The translations under genes were made by a program, and so were the position numbers. From the NCBI GenBank assembly GCA_022835595.1, contig BQUP01000003.1, positions 6,629 to 70,628 of the forward strand: DNA of 64,000 nt, written 5' to 3'. This DNA comes from Cystobasidium ongulense (Eukaryota > Basidiomycota > Cystobasidiomycetes > Cystobasidiales > Cystobasidiaceae). Below are positions 11,233 through 22,588 of the stretch, in pieces (position 1 is the stretch's first letter; the number at the start of each line of letters is the position of its first letter). Below the pieces are notes generated by a model that was not told where the DNA came from, made no database searches, and saw only the letters and a program-made list of their open reading frames with translations.

Positions 11233-12500
11233 ATTCTGTGCCTATCTCTACACTTTGTAGAATCGGAGCTGTGCGACAAGCTGTGCATCACCGAGCAGGA
11301 AGCTGCGAGTGATGCGCGAAAATACTTCGAAGCAGCCCAAGTAAGCTATTAGTCCATGCGTTACGAGGCAGCGATAGTGACGATCAGCAAACAGGCAACT
11401 CTCTGGTCCTCCGACTTCCTCGCCACTCAGAGTTTAGCGCACCTGGCTTGCGTAGTGTGAGAGACCTCGCATGCGTCTGCGTTAGCTTAGCATCTCACTG
11501 TCCCTTGCCCAATAGGCAAATGTATCTTTACAGGTTCAGTTTCCACGGCGAGGCAGAGGTTGGATGGTCTATGCTAGGTATAGCCATCCGTATAGCTCTG
11601 CGACTTCGTATCAATGATCTCGGGAGTGATAATTCTGAACTGCCCTGCAATTCCACGAGATGGTCGAGTGTGGTGACTCGCGAACTGGCCAGACACATTT
11701 GGTGGAATCTGGTAGGGTCAACTGGAAATCGTATCATTACCCTTCATACGAGAGGCCTGAAGTGCATGAACATACAGGTCTGGCTGGATTGGTCATGGTC
11801 AGCAAGTCGTGGTGGCATCTGCGAGTCTGCCATCCTAAGTTCGAGCAGCTCTAAGCTGAATTATCACCATCAGATTCCATTCAGCCTTTCCACAACCGAA
11901 CTGCAATACCGCTAAACGCCAACAACGGAGAAATGGTCAATGGTCTTTTGACACTGCCGACTTGGGAGATGACATATCACACCGTAAGATGCAGCCTCAT
12001 AGCGCACCGGATGCATGCCTACCTGATTGTGCCGCAGCAAAGCTCACTATCGGTATGCCAAAGTCATCTTGCTCACTTGGTAGGAGAATATGTCGATTGC
12101 ACCAACGTCCATGGAAAGCTGAGCGACAGCCAGATCAAGAGGTGCAGAGGCGCCTCGTCAAAAAGGTCTTTGTGACTCGCTGATGGGTACTGCATATGAC
12201 TGGTAGCATGCACACACGCCTTACAACGTTTCGAGCAAATCTGCACGACTACTTCCACTACCCCTTAGCGAACGATGGCCGCTCAAGAATAGTACGTTGG
12301 CTACGGTAAAGGACGCCTTATACTGAGTGCAGCTTATTGATGGTCCGTCTTTTGGGCAGGTCAAGGCAGAATGTCTCGTACTTCATGCTATGATCGATGA
12401 CCGACTTATTCGATTGTATCGCCGTGAGAGCGCCAACCAAGACGTCGCATATCGGCAATGCGTTCAGGCGGCTACCTCAATACTCAAAACAATGAAGGCG
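11233..12500 (+). pseudogene. Fungal-specific transcription-factor middle domain, probable 5'-truncated gene
   Basis: Several plus-strand exons resemble the fungal-specific transcription-factor domain (the middle homology region of Zn2Cys6 regulators). One ends ASDARKYFEAAQ before a GTAAGC donor. The next has GWSMLGIAIRIALRLRINDL and RELARHIWWNLVG, matching the usual W..LG.AIR.A..L and R.WW. motifs. Later pieces read HLVGEYVDCTNVHGKLSDSQ and VKAECLVLHAMIDDRLIRLY. I found no Zn2Cys6 cluster (C..C......C......C..C......C) upstream on this strand, so the DNA-binding part is absent. The exon phases were not fully closed, so this may be a decayed gene or a regulator lacking the cluster. Confidence 0.5.
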
Positions 12501-13160
12501 GCTGGAGGAACTTGTAGAACGGTCCTCCGACATGGCCGCATGCATCGATGCGCGTTGAAAGCCGTAAGCTTCCTCTTGAAGAGTAGCATTAGCCGATCGC
12601 TGACACGTAGACGTAGGCACTTATCGTATACAAAGAGCTCCGCCTCACGGGTGAGAAGGATCTCAAGGATCTGCTGGCCAGTACCGCTCGGGCGTTTCAG
12701 TATGTTTACCGCAAAGTCGCTCTCCGAGTTGTTGCTGAAATAGCATTTCACAATCAGGTCTGCAACGACATTCAGTTCTGCAGCTAGGAGCGTCAGTGAC
12801 ATCATTTTTGGCTTGGCGAGTGAGCAATTCCACGCTGCTCAAGTGTCTCCACAGGCCCTCTTGCTTGGACGCAGCTGACAATTGTATGTAGACGCGGACA
12901 TCTTCAATGCACCTGATGCAGGCGTTTAGTATCATGTGACAGCAGATAGATCAGACACCAACAAGGCGGTCGCGACTGCACAGAAGGAGGAGAGGAATGC
13001 TTACTCCTTGAATCAGAGGATATTGGCGCTCCAGTCAAAGTACCGCTGCAACATGAGTGCTAAGCCAATTTCTTGACCGACGTAGTAACGCATCAAGATC
13101 TCGATACCAGCCTTTGTGATGATAGAGCAAATGAATTGATTGCAGATCAAGATACAACGC
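12460..13160 (-). pseudogene. Unrecognised minus-strand gene fragment
   Basis: Not recognised. Adjacent minus-strand frames read like one helical protein: EILMRYYVGQEIGLALMLQR, then ILNACIRCIEDVRVYIQLSA, then LLAAELNVVADLIVKCYFSN and ILEILLTREAELFVYDKCLR. No start region or complete exon chain was found. The first of these pieces lies inside the 245-base segment that recurs at 25285-25529, where the remaining pieces are missing. That supports a fragmentary origin for at least one copy. Confidence 0.3.
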
Positions 13161-13165
13161 AGCTG
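12921..13165 (+). repeat. 245-base segmental duplication, copy 1
   Basis: Ungapped match to 25285-25529 in the same orientation (offset 12364) with about seven mismatches, roughly 97% identical. It spans the piece encoding EILMRYYVGQEIGLALMLQR on the minus strand. Flanking sequence differs on both sides. Confidence 0.9.
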
Positions 13166-13650
13166 TCTGGCTGAAGGGAGTGAGCGAGAGCGGCCCGAGC
13201 TCGACGAGCAGAAGCCAAAGGTCCGAGTGGCGAAGATCGGAACGACAGCTCTAATGAGGATGATCGAGGACTGGTGCTCGCTACAACCTATGACACTTCA
13301 AAACACGTACACTCATCAAAGACATCCTCTTTTCAGATGCAGGGTAGGGTTCCTGCCACTACTGCTGCATCCACTTGCTGCCAAATCCCTGTCACTGCTA
13401 TCATGGCCGGCAGTGGCGCAAGAGAAGCTTGCCAGGCTGACGGCGTAGCTTGGCTCGTTTCGGGTTGTTCAGTGAGATAGCAGGACATCTTAAAGTTGAA
13501 GTGCGTAAGCGGAAGGAAGGTCTTCACGAGTTCCAATTGCTAAGAGCCACGGCTGTATCGCATCGCAGCCCTTATGACATTCATAAATTGAGGCACTCTC
13601 GGGCAAGCTTTGTAACACATTGCATTGCTTGTCATCTCGTCACAAAGACG
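13166..13650. other. Stretch without supported gene
   Basis: Only short overlapping frames without domain features. It lies downstream of the alpha/beta hydrolase stop on the minus strand. Confidence 0.35.
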
Positions 13651-14650
13651 TCAAAGTCTAACTGATGGCTTGACAGCCCATGCGCGGAGACAATCTGCAA
13701 TATTAGCAGCCGCTACATCAGGCGCTTCCTGTGGTATCATATGTTGAACCCCATAAAGCTGATGGTAGGTCGGCCGTGTCGCGCGGAGCTCGTTCAACAG
13801 GCGCTCTGGACTGATGCCTCGCGACTGTATGACGAAGCTTGATGGGTCTGCGAGCAGGACATGCACTTTTAGACTTGAGTAGGTGACGCAGCGATCGCAG
13901 CAGCCTCTAGTGCCTCGCAAATTTGGATCCAGGAATGTGACCTGACAGCAACAATCCGAAATCCGATATTTTAAGCAGTAGTAAAAACAAAGGTTCAGAT
14001 GATCTATCGACGGCAACTCACCACTTCTTTCCCACATCTGCTTGTCAGGGTGACCTTTCCGCTTTCGACTTCTGTTAGGGCATGTCTAGCATCTGCAGAA
14101 AGCATCTCAGGATGCCAATGCCCAAAGATACCCTTATTTTTGGCGAAGCCTTGCTGTGCTTCTTCCTTGCTCGTCTACAGGTCGCGACGAATGATTGCGC
14201 CATGTACCATGGGGACGATTCCGTTGATTGATCCCATGTCCGAAGGATTGCAAGTCGGATCAACGAGGACGAGTCCCTTGACTAGGCCCTCTCTAGGAGA
14301 AAAGAGCATGCCGATACTGATATCGCGCCACCTATTGAGTGTCCCACTTGTATAATGTGACGGTTTCGCCAAGGTTTGGTGAGGTCGTGCTTGTATGACG
14401 AGATAGTACCCTGGAGGCGTAGTAGATCGGGGTGAGGTACAGGAAGAGCGGGTAGATTGTCTGCGTCATGAGAGGCAGTGCTTAAGGTGTAGCCTGAGGA
14501 ACAATATTCGGAAAGATGTTGGAGCAGGAAATTGGCTGTATCGCGGCTGACGTCCATCCAGTCGAAAGATGGACCAAAGTGACGATGTCTAGTGATCAGC
14601 CTCATCTACACCATCAGGTGAGCCAGCTTGTAGCGTGATAAGCCGGCTGA
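13651..14650 (-). CDS. Alpha/beta-hydrolase, 5' end unresolved
   Basis: Minus-strand exons form an alpha/beta-hydrolase of the fungal AB_hydrolase_6 type. In order: GPSFDWMDVSRDTANFLLQH (cap/loop before the nucleophile), HIIQVGHSIGGA (nucleophile elbow G-H-S-I-G), LVKGLVLVDPTCNPS, a segment with FGHWHPEMLS, VHVLLADPSSFV (strand carrying the acidic residue) and GVQHMIPQEAPD (catalytic histidine in a Q-H-M-I-P-Q-E-A-P-D context). At least three introns separate these. The N-terminal exon with the oxyanion HG motif was not found with confidence; it should lie between 14.6 and 15.2 kb. Relatives include esterases and hydrolases in secondary-metabolite clusters, but no biosynthetic neighbours are present, so the substrate is unknown. 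Confidence 0.65.
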
Positions 14651-15199
14651 GAGTTGTTTCCCAAGTCTAGCGCGGGAACAGTGAGTCAGCCAAATTGTCT
14701 CCAGCATTCCCTGCAACACCTTTCTGTATTTGTTGTCACGGTCTTCTTTCCCTGCTCACCTCTTTGTGCCTTCCATCGGCATGCACCAAGACCAGAGTGG
14801 TGGCAGGCTTGCCTCTGGGCAGCCACGAGAGCAGGCTCGCAGTGTTACCCCTCTTTGGCCTGTAGCATTTTGCTGCAATTCACAAGTTGCCAGCTTCTGG
14901 TGCTCCCTGCAGCTGTGCCGCTCGCAGTCGAGCATGCATGTCTTGCACTATAGTTTGAGCGCGCTCTTTCGAAGGTCTTGCTCCCATCTGCATGTTCTTG
15001 ATTTTCGAGCAGCGAGGTGCACAAGGCGATATCGCGCTGGTAGACAGTGTCGTCTACGTCCGCCCCGGCTGTCCGCAAGCCCGTCACTGTCTCCATACCT
15101 GCGAAGGCGTGTGCAGCATAAGCTAACCGCCACAAGCATCTCACTTGATTTTAAGAACTCGAACCCACGGACGCTCACGGGCGACCAAGCCAGCAGGAT

Positions 15200-15723
15200 G
15201 ATGCTAGGGAAAGCGATGGAAGGGCTACCATTCCGACGGTCTGGCAGCAGGCCCGTCCTTGAGCTACCTCAAGTTGTACCGTTCGTGAATGGGGTCTTCG
15301 TCTACGACCTCAGCAAGATTATAACGTGCAATTCCGTAATACTAACGACACATATGCGACTGTCCATCATCTCTTCTAACGCATAGACTTTCAATTCAAT
15401 ACGCTTATTCTAGTACTAGTCTACAACCGTACCAGATAGAAAGCATCGCTCCGACACATCGATTATTTAGCCTGTTCTAGCGTAAAGAGCCTGGACGTCA
15501 TGGCCACTTGTCACCTCTGTTCCGCCTACTTTGCATATCGTATCTTGACGGCTTTTGAGGTCTCCTCTTTTTTGCGCACGTCTAGACATTTCTAGACTTG
15601 ACCGCCTCTACAAGGCTACTGGCAGGCCACCCATGTTTAGGACCCTCGCGCCACACAGTGTCAATAATGGCCTCTTCGAGCTCATACAGTGGATCGCGTA
15701 GACGAGTCGGTAGATTGCCAATA
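15200..15723. other. Stretch without supported gene
   Basis: No supported coding frame on either strand. It lies between the unresolved 5' region of the hydrolase and the 3' end of the next minus-strand gene. Confidence 0.35.
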
Positions 15724-18330
15724 CTAACAAGAGCGTAGAGATCTAAGAGACAGCAAATGTATCAGCCTTGCGCCATTGAACCGGGATTCTCCACTAGACT
15801 GACCATCCAGAGGCCCAATACAACCTGCCAGCGAAGCGATTCCTTCAGCTACAATCTGCGTGCCAAGTAGCGTCTCCGTCGCCGTTCGGAATGCATAATG
15901 GAGACGGGAGAGTCTGTCGACCAGTGCTTTGGCTATCGAGTTACATCTGATCGTATTCAGCTCCTCCTCTGTCAAGCCCCAACCCTCTTTCGACCCTACA
16001 CGTTTTTAAAAGGTGTCAGCAACAGTAATTTCAGTACCGATGCGTGACGTACAATTGCCAGCTTCTACACTGTCTTTGATATCCCGGCACATGTATTTCA
16101 CTGAGATGTCATTATCCAGGATTTCGATATTCGTAATATGGCGCTTGATAAGCGTCCACAAGTCTTTCATGTCAGCCTGTATGCGCCTCGAAGCGACTCT
16201 TGCCAGCGCTATGTGAGAACATAGGTGCGCCATTGCTGCTTGAGTGACAACTCCGGACGAGGCAGTCTCCTGTGGCAATCCGTTTGATGCAGCTACCTCT
16301 AGTAACGTAGAAAGTATCTTGCAGCGAGCGTCCGCCGCTGTTTCGTCGTAATCCTGTGAGAGTGGCGCCAACAGCCAGCGAAGCAGATGGCAGTGAGGTC
16401 GCGCGTGGCTTTCCAGATCAAGTGCTGTTAAGACATGTGCTTGACAAGAAGAACCGCAATCAATTCTAGCTCAGCAAGAAGCGTCACACAGAGTATGACC
16501 TACAGTATAGTTCCCGCGTTGACGGTTCTAGAGATTCCGTCGACTTCAAAACACGTCTGGGGCGTGTTATGGAATACCGATCATCATTGAGTGATTCCCT
16601 GGCAGTCGCATTCAGAATACCTGTTAAAAGGTACAGAGACTGCGAAGCTTCCGGCGCTATAGTGCTGAGCGCATGATGCTATCAGTGTAAAGCTCCTGAT
16701 CTACACGACCAGGAAAGCTGGCAGTACAGAAGCAGCAACATACTGTGGAATGTGGAGGGCCTCCCCAAATGCTGCCGGACGTATGTACTTGGCCTTGTCG
16801 CCATAAAAGTGGTGTTCGGAGACGTCATACTGATCTACTGAGCAATTCAGCTTGCTCTTCCATGCGCCCATCAAGGAGGCGAGGCCGTCATGGGACGTCA
16901 TGTCGGATTGAAGCGATATTTCGGGGTGCACCTGCTCGTGCCGATGGCTTCCTAGTGAGTCTGCGCCGAGCGGCGTAGCGAGTAAATCTCGCATTCCAAT
17001 CTTGATATGTTCTGTTGCGACAAGCATGCCACCTGATGTCGCAAGTCTTGGTAATCGCCCATTAGCGACACATCCGCAAGCCAGTATAAATGTATCGTTA
17101 CGTACTCCTCAACCGTACTTCGGCGCAGTAGTTGCTCTGGATCGCTGTCGCTAGACTGCTCTCTCGGGGACTCAGGGCCGCCTGCAAGCAGCGCCTGCAA
17201 AACATCGTAAGAATGTCATCAGAACATAGGCGAACGAGTTTGATCACTAAGTCTAGCAAGGTACTGACCGCTTCCTTTAAGGCGTCATGCCAATCTGATC
17301 CCAGTCCTAAAGCCATGCGATACTGGCCGTCTCTGACTAGCTTTTGGTGCAGATTTGCTTCGTATACCAGGAGACGGCACGATTGCAGAACGGCCTGTAG
17401 GTATTGTTCCAGGTGTCGGATATGCAGATATATCCAGAATCGCTGGCGCACGAGAGCGGCGGACTGCACCGAATCTTGCATCTCTGCACAATAGACTTTT
17501 AAAATGGAGTTATCGATTGTCCCGTGATCCATATGACTGCACGCATCGGCGAAACCGGCGAGAATCCATACAGGATCCTCTTGGCGGGTATCCTGCGAGA
17601 CGCGCGTAGAGTCGGAGACAATCGTCGCGCCTGATTCAATGAGTTGAACCGGAATATCATCGCATAGCTTCGTGAGATTATCGAAGTATGCCAGTAGGCA
17701 AGCCGGTTCCAGTGACAGCTGTATAGATTGACTGCCCTGAGGTTTATGGAGTGTGCCAACACTGTAGCCGGCGACCACTTCAGCAAGTCGGCGGGACGCC
17801 ACAGATGTATGGTGCCGAGCTGTAGCGGTCGTCACTTTTTCTGGAATGCGAAGAAGCTCGCGATGCGTTGACGCTAGGGTCAATGCAGTCCTCGACTGCC
17901 AGTTAGCATCATTGTGAACGGCCAACACACTAGCACCAGATGTTGGACAGGATATCAGTACTATGTTGCTCAAGCGATTCGCAAGCAACGAATTACTTAC
18001 TGTCGTCCAGCACCATTGTTCGATCTTGAAGTCGATTTCGAAGCTTTATTCGCTTGCTGACTGGAATCGACAACCTCAGAAGTCTAAATCATGTGCGCAA
18101 CAAGGAGAAATAGCAGAGCAAGACTCACGCAGGGGGTCGCTTGTTTTTGGCGCTATAACTGGACTCGAAAGATCGAGAAGAATCAGACCTTGGACCTGCC
18201 CCGTCGTCCGATCCACTAGCAGTGGTCTTGCCGCCCTTTGAGCCGCCCAAATGTGCTCTGATTCTAGGTCAAAGCAAACTTCAGCCGGTGATGCAAGTAA
18301 TTGGCTTTACCTCGAGCAACAGTTCTCACG
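15724..18330 (-). CDS. Large helical protein, not recognised; ends approximate
   Basis: A run of minus-strand frames from 18.3 to 15.7 kb reads like one long alpha-helical protein with leucine-rich helices and no low-complexity tracts. The main exon (about 17.99-17.27 kb) contains QSRTALTLASTHRELLRIPE, DPVWILAGFADACSHM and FWIYLHIRHLEQYLQAVLQS. A GTCAGT-TGCAG intron joins DWHDALKEA to ALLAGGPESPREQSSDSDPE. Later exons include ASSGVVTQAAMAHLCSHIAL and RLSRLHYAFRTATETLLGTQ. I considered large nucleoporins (Nup188/Nup192 type) and other helical-repeat scaffolds, but saw no decisive motif. The 5' end, and whether it is separate from the gene at 18.45-19.73 kb, are unresolved. Confidence 0.45.
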
Positions 18331-18449
18331 GTATGTATACAGTCACAGGGCCCCACTGCTGATTGTCCATGAAGAAGGTGACATCCCTGAAGAGTCGACA
18401 GTATCGGTCAACAAACATGAGTCGCCAGCATCGACAGGAGAGAAGCAGA

Positions 18450-19730
18450 TTCCTTACATGCCTACGATCTTCTTGAGAGGTCTGTGTAAGAACATGAAGT
18501 CGTGCGTCCAGTAGTCGCGTGCATTATCAGATTCGGCTGCCGTCAATTTGATCCTGAGCGCGAGACGTGAACCAGATTGCGCGCCCTTCCAGAAGCCTTC
18601 GCGGGTCTGCCACGAACGAATTGAGCTCGCTGTAAATTAAGACAGCGTCAAGGAGATGATAGTGTCGACTCACCGTATCAGCACGCTCTGCATGCAGCAC
18701 GCGCTTTGGACCATCGAGATTCCTAGCGTGGACGCGAATCTCTACACGTGCTGAATATTGAAGGACGCGAGGAGGTTACACATTACCGTAGCGAGAGGCA
18801 GATGGTCAGATATACAACGCGCCGCCTGGATATGGTATGCGCTCTTATGATCATACCTTGTTGAATTTCTGCTCCGATATTATCAAGAGGTCCACGACCG
18901 GAGGTATCGCCAGGCCGTCGGTCCAAGTCGAAATACCCCACCGATGTTATACCAGGGACTTTAGCGAGTCCGTTTTGCATCTTATCACTCAATACACCTA
19001 ACGTGAACGGTGTTGCCAAGGCCATCCCCAAGCTTGCTGGTAGTTGGGAGAGCGCAAGGAGGTTGGGGATCCCACCCGATGGGTTAAAAGGCAAAAGCAG
19101 ATTTGACGCGGCAGGACCAGGGTCTGTATTATCTGGCGGATGGCTCGCACCGGAATGGCTCTCTTGTGTTTGCGATTGTACACTCTGGTACCGGGAAGAG
19201 TTGACAGTGGAGGGATGAGCTTGTGGTACGGGTGCTGACGCATGCGGATAGGTGGTTGGTGCGTGTTGGAAAGGCGGGACTCCGTCTGGTACGAAGCCTG
19301 AGTGATTCGGGTCCGATACGAGACGATGGCCGACCTGAGGCAGATTCAAGGCGGCGGTGTCCTGCTGTTGATTGCTGCTGTACATGTCCAGAAGGTGATT
19401 GTTATTAACGCTAGGCGTGTATTGAGGCTGATATATGTTCGAGTATGATCCGGAATTGTTCGTTGACAAGGCCGGCGAAGAAGTATAGCCAGCTGGCTGA
19501 TTGTTGGAGAACTCTTGTGACCATGTCGAAGGAACGATGCCAGTACTTGGACTGACATTACCGCTGTCAATGCCAACTGAATTACCGTCGGAGCTGGCAT
19601 GATCACTATCACGGTGTGTAGATTGATGACTTGTTGTTCCATGCGTTGAAGGGGTCGAGTAATTTGAAAAACAATATCCATTCTCCGACATTGTCTGTAA
19701 GAATGACTGGAAGTCGCTGTCAAAAACCAT
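18450..19730 (-). CDS. Protein with long Q/N/S/P-rich N-terminus, not recognised
   Basis: Starting at the ATG at 19728-19730 (another in-frame ATG lies at 19787), about 290 residues are low-complexity, rich in S, T, N, Q, P, Y and H. The sequence then becomes ordered: NLLALSQLPASLGMALATPF, VPGITSVGYFDLD, and across a GTATGA-ATTCAG intron ARVEIRVHARNLDGPKRVLH. A second GTGAGT intron ending in GTGGCAG joins to TREGFWKGAQSGSRLALRIK and ARDYWTHDFMFLHRPLKKIV. A further GTAAGG donor suggests at least one more exon. The ordered C-terminal part looks like a defined domain, but I do not recognise it. Disordered Q/N/S-rich regions like this occur in transcription regulators and RNA-binding proteins. 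Confidence 0.55.
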
Positions 19731-20526
19731 TGCACTACTTGAGAAGGCACGGTGGTTGTCGAGAACAAGAATCGAGCTGGTCAGCACAGGTCACGTGATG
19801 ACGATAATATTGATATGATACGATGGCAATGCGAATGTGATTCATGCTTACAAGGGAGGTGTATCTGCAGCAGTAGTGTTGACAGGTGCCACGAAAGTGA
19901 AATTATGGCTGTCCTCTTCCATTGTGTGTAACAAGCTGTCGCGTTGCTAATCAGGTATCGAGGGTTCAGCCTGAAAGGTCGAGGTTCAAATTGGGGGTTC
20001 AAGTTGGCGAGAGTGCTAGCGGGATAATCGCCGATTCAGCAGCTGTCCGCGAGCTGATCTCATTCGTCCTGTGCAGAGAACAAGGTGTACCTACTCGGTA
20101 CAGTAGTCCTGTGTCTGCTGAGGGCAAAGGTCGAGTGCAAAGCAGAGGGGCGAAAAGCAGTTCTCTAACTGATGTTATGCTGGTGGCGGTGGCGGTACCC
20201 CCCGCAAAATTAGGGGGTGTCATCGTTTTTTCGACCTGCACCAATCATACCCAGTGACATCAAAGGAAGGAAAAAAAGACGACTCCAACCACCTTATGAT
20301 GGAAGACATCTTTATTTCGCTGAAGCTGCGTAATCTGTGCGGCCGTTTCGTGGCGGTCTAGGACTCGGAGCAGGTTCATGAGGTAGTACTGTGTCCATGC
20401 GATTCTCGACATCTTATCTTCTTTTCTTTCGCGAGACAGCTCACAACATACTCCACGGGATAGCTCTGATAACAGCAACCTCCACGCAGCACCAAGCACT
20501 ACTGTCCTCACTCATCAACATTGAAA
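19731..20526. other. Divergent intergenic region
   Basis: The divergent starts at 19730 (minus) and 20527 (plus) make this about 0.8 kb of 5' region for two genes. It contains a GGTGGCGGTGGCGG tract and a C-run/G-run pair near 20200 (CCCCCC...GGGGG) that could pair. No coding signal was seen. Confidence 0.45.
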
Positions 20527-21469
20527 ATGGCCGGTCCTCAAGATCTAAACGCTCAACCTTTGCCACCGAGGGCCCCGCACAACTTCCGAGCTGAATGGGG
20601 CAACGCGAATATCGAGATGAACACGCTTCAGCTTACTATTGTCGCTGTCACTGCAATCAGCACAAGCGCTATTGCTGGCACAGGTGAGCAAGTTGGGGTT
20701 GATTCACGGTTGCGGCCGGATTCATATTCTTGACTTTGCTGACGTATTCGATACTACTGTCTTTTTCGACTCGACCAAATCCATATAGTCGCTTGCGTTG
20801 TTGTCAACAGTGCACCAGCTGGCACTATCGTCGTGAGTTCCCGAAAGCATGTCACGGCATGAGTCCATAACATCCATACATTGATGTCGTGCGTCGTGTC
20901 ACTGTCAACAGGGTGGCAGCGTTGCCGGAGCCTCTGTAGGAGTCGGCGTAGGAGTCGGCAGTGGAGCAGGTGTAGCAGCAGCAACCGCTGGAGCTGGAGC
21001 TGGAGCTGGAGCTGGAGGACTTGCTACTTTTGCTGGCACGGGCGGTGCCGCTGGCTTTGGTGCTGGCACTGGTGCTGGCACTGGATTAGGCGGTGCTTCA
21101 CTTTATCAGGGAAGGTGAGTCGTGCCCCAATTCACCCTTATTGCTGGTCAAAGGTTATCTGATCAAGCCTGCTCGTCGACGTCCTATTGTCTGCTCAGTC
21201 AGACCGCCGTTCTCAAGTATGTTGCCGGTACAGGCGGCAAAGCTGCGCTCGCAAAGACTGGGGGACTCACGCTCATCAAAGCTGCGGCTACCAAGGCGGG
21301 AGCCATCAAGGTTCTGGCTGTCGTCGGCGCCTCAAGCACCGGTGCAGTCCTAGGAATCACTCTTGCCGCCGGCGGTATTTGGCTCTACAAGCGCCTCAAT
21401 CGTGGTGGTGAAGTACGACTTGAGCATGATGACGAAATGCGGCAACAAGAAGTAGTGGGAACTGCCTGA
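20527..21469 (+). CDS. Small glycine/alanine-rich membrane protein, 224 aa, four exons
   Basis: Not recognised. The exons are 20527-20683, 20789-20832, 20912-21114 and 21199-21469. All junctions are GT-AG and the total is 675 bases (224 aa plus stop). The order is a short polar N-terminus, a hydrophobic helix with LQLTIVAVTAISTSAIAG, a second short one (ACVVVNSAPAGTIV), and a long Gly/Ala/Val stretch with GVGVGVGSGAGV and six consecutive GA dipeptides. Then follow a linker TAVLKYVAGTGGKAA and a final helix AVVGASSTGAVLGITLAAGG before a basic-then-acidic tail (KRLNRGG..RLEHDDEMRQQE). G-x-x-x-G and G-x-G spacing is typical of glycine-zipper helices that pack in membranes. The organelle and function are unknown. 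The ATG is the first in the frame and the phases are unambiguous. Confidence 0.75.
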
Positions 21470-22333
21470 ACATCAAGACAGCATGAGAGCACCTTTCAAG
21501 GCATAGATCTGACCGTCCGCCTATGTTCCAAGCCTGTATCTTGGCTTCTTTTCCACGGATCCCCCGCTTCCAGTATTGTCAACTTGAGCAAATCTATTCA
21601 TCATGCATGTGAAGCAACATACATACGTGCTCACGCTTCTGCTGTAATCCATCGCATGTCTCCCTACCTGAATATCAGTGTTACCACCGGGGCATTGCTC
21701 CCAATGTCAACGGCTCAGATCTTACTGACGCCTTCAGCTTCGCGATGAGTGGACACGATGCGCAGCAGCTATTTCACACTCCTTGAAGTTCATTACCTAA
21801 ATGCTTTGCGATGCAGGGTATGGTGCATTGCACATCCTCGGGCTCGAAAACGTACACGGTACTACTTACTTTAAATACGTTTAGGCCCTTGCCCGCGTCG
21901 CTTCAAACAGTGCATTGCTAAAGGTCAAGACAAAGGATAGCAGATCATGTACAGCAGTGATTGGTGAGCGAGACAGGAGCGGTCTTGCACACTCAGGAAA
22001 TGACGGAGACGTTGATGTAAAATGTGATAGGGCAACGTGACAGGGGCATGTCGCAATGCTATTGCCGCTGTTGCTACGGAGAAGTTCAGCGTGTGTGGTG
22101 ATGCTTGCAAGACAGGCTCGACTCAGCACTCACCTAATACTCGTTGCAACAGGCTTCACTTGTCGGCACAGAAGGCTCGCTGGCACGAGGCTGAGTCATT
22201 GAAGGCCGACTAGTATTTGGAGAGTGACCATCAGTTCTCACACATGCACAATGGACGAATGCAACGAAAAGACTGCGTACAGTGATGCCACTGGCTGCAC
22301 CGGTTGCAGCGCCAACCTGCAGCAAGTGCGTCA
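21470..22333. other. Stretch without supported gene
   Basis: Between convergent genes. No coding frame with features was seen on either strand. Confidence 0.4.
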
Positions 22334-22588
22334 TTAGGGACCCTGGTCAACATTGGTCATGCTCCAAGTACCCACAGTGAACGCCGGAACGCTGCACACG
22401 CCCATCGCAGCAGGCTGAGCTCCAGAGAAGATCGTGCACGTGCCAGAAGCTATGGCTCCGCCGCTGAAAGCACCTGCGAGACCTCCCTTGGCCATATCCA
22501 CGCGACACTGTTTGGCATCTTGGCCGTGACCAGCTTGAAAGGCAACCTTAGAGCCGTTGTTGCAGTGTATATCGAAGAAGCCAGTCAT
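22334..22588 (-). CDS. Short Gly/Ala/Cys protein, hypothetical, 84 aa
   Basis: Not recognised. From the ATG at 22586-22588 the frame runs 84 codons to a stop at 22334. The translation is compact and non-random: MTGFFDIHCNNGSKVAFQAG, a polar stretch with CRVD, then a Gly/Ala segment GGLAGAFSGGAIASG and a Cys-containing end CTIFSGAQPAAMGVCSVPAF. There are four to five cysteines and no clear signal peptide. The frame is open further upstream (to 22738) and may have 5' exons. A chance frame cannot be excluded. Confidence 0.35.
   Translation of the reverse strand: MTGFFDIHCNNGSKVAFQAGHGQDAKQCRVDMAKGGLAGAFSGGAIASGTCTIFSGAQPAAMGVCSVPAFTVGTWSMTNVDQGP

Noticed and set aside
19960-20010. tRNA-like GGTTCAAAT box
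   Set aside because: The repeated GGGTTC/GGTTCAAATT words are not accompanied by an acceptor stem, A box or anticodon arm at tRNA spacing.
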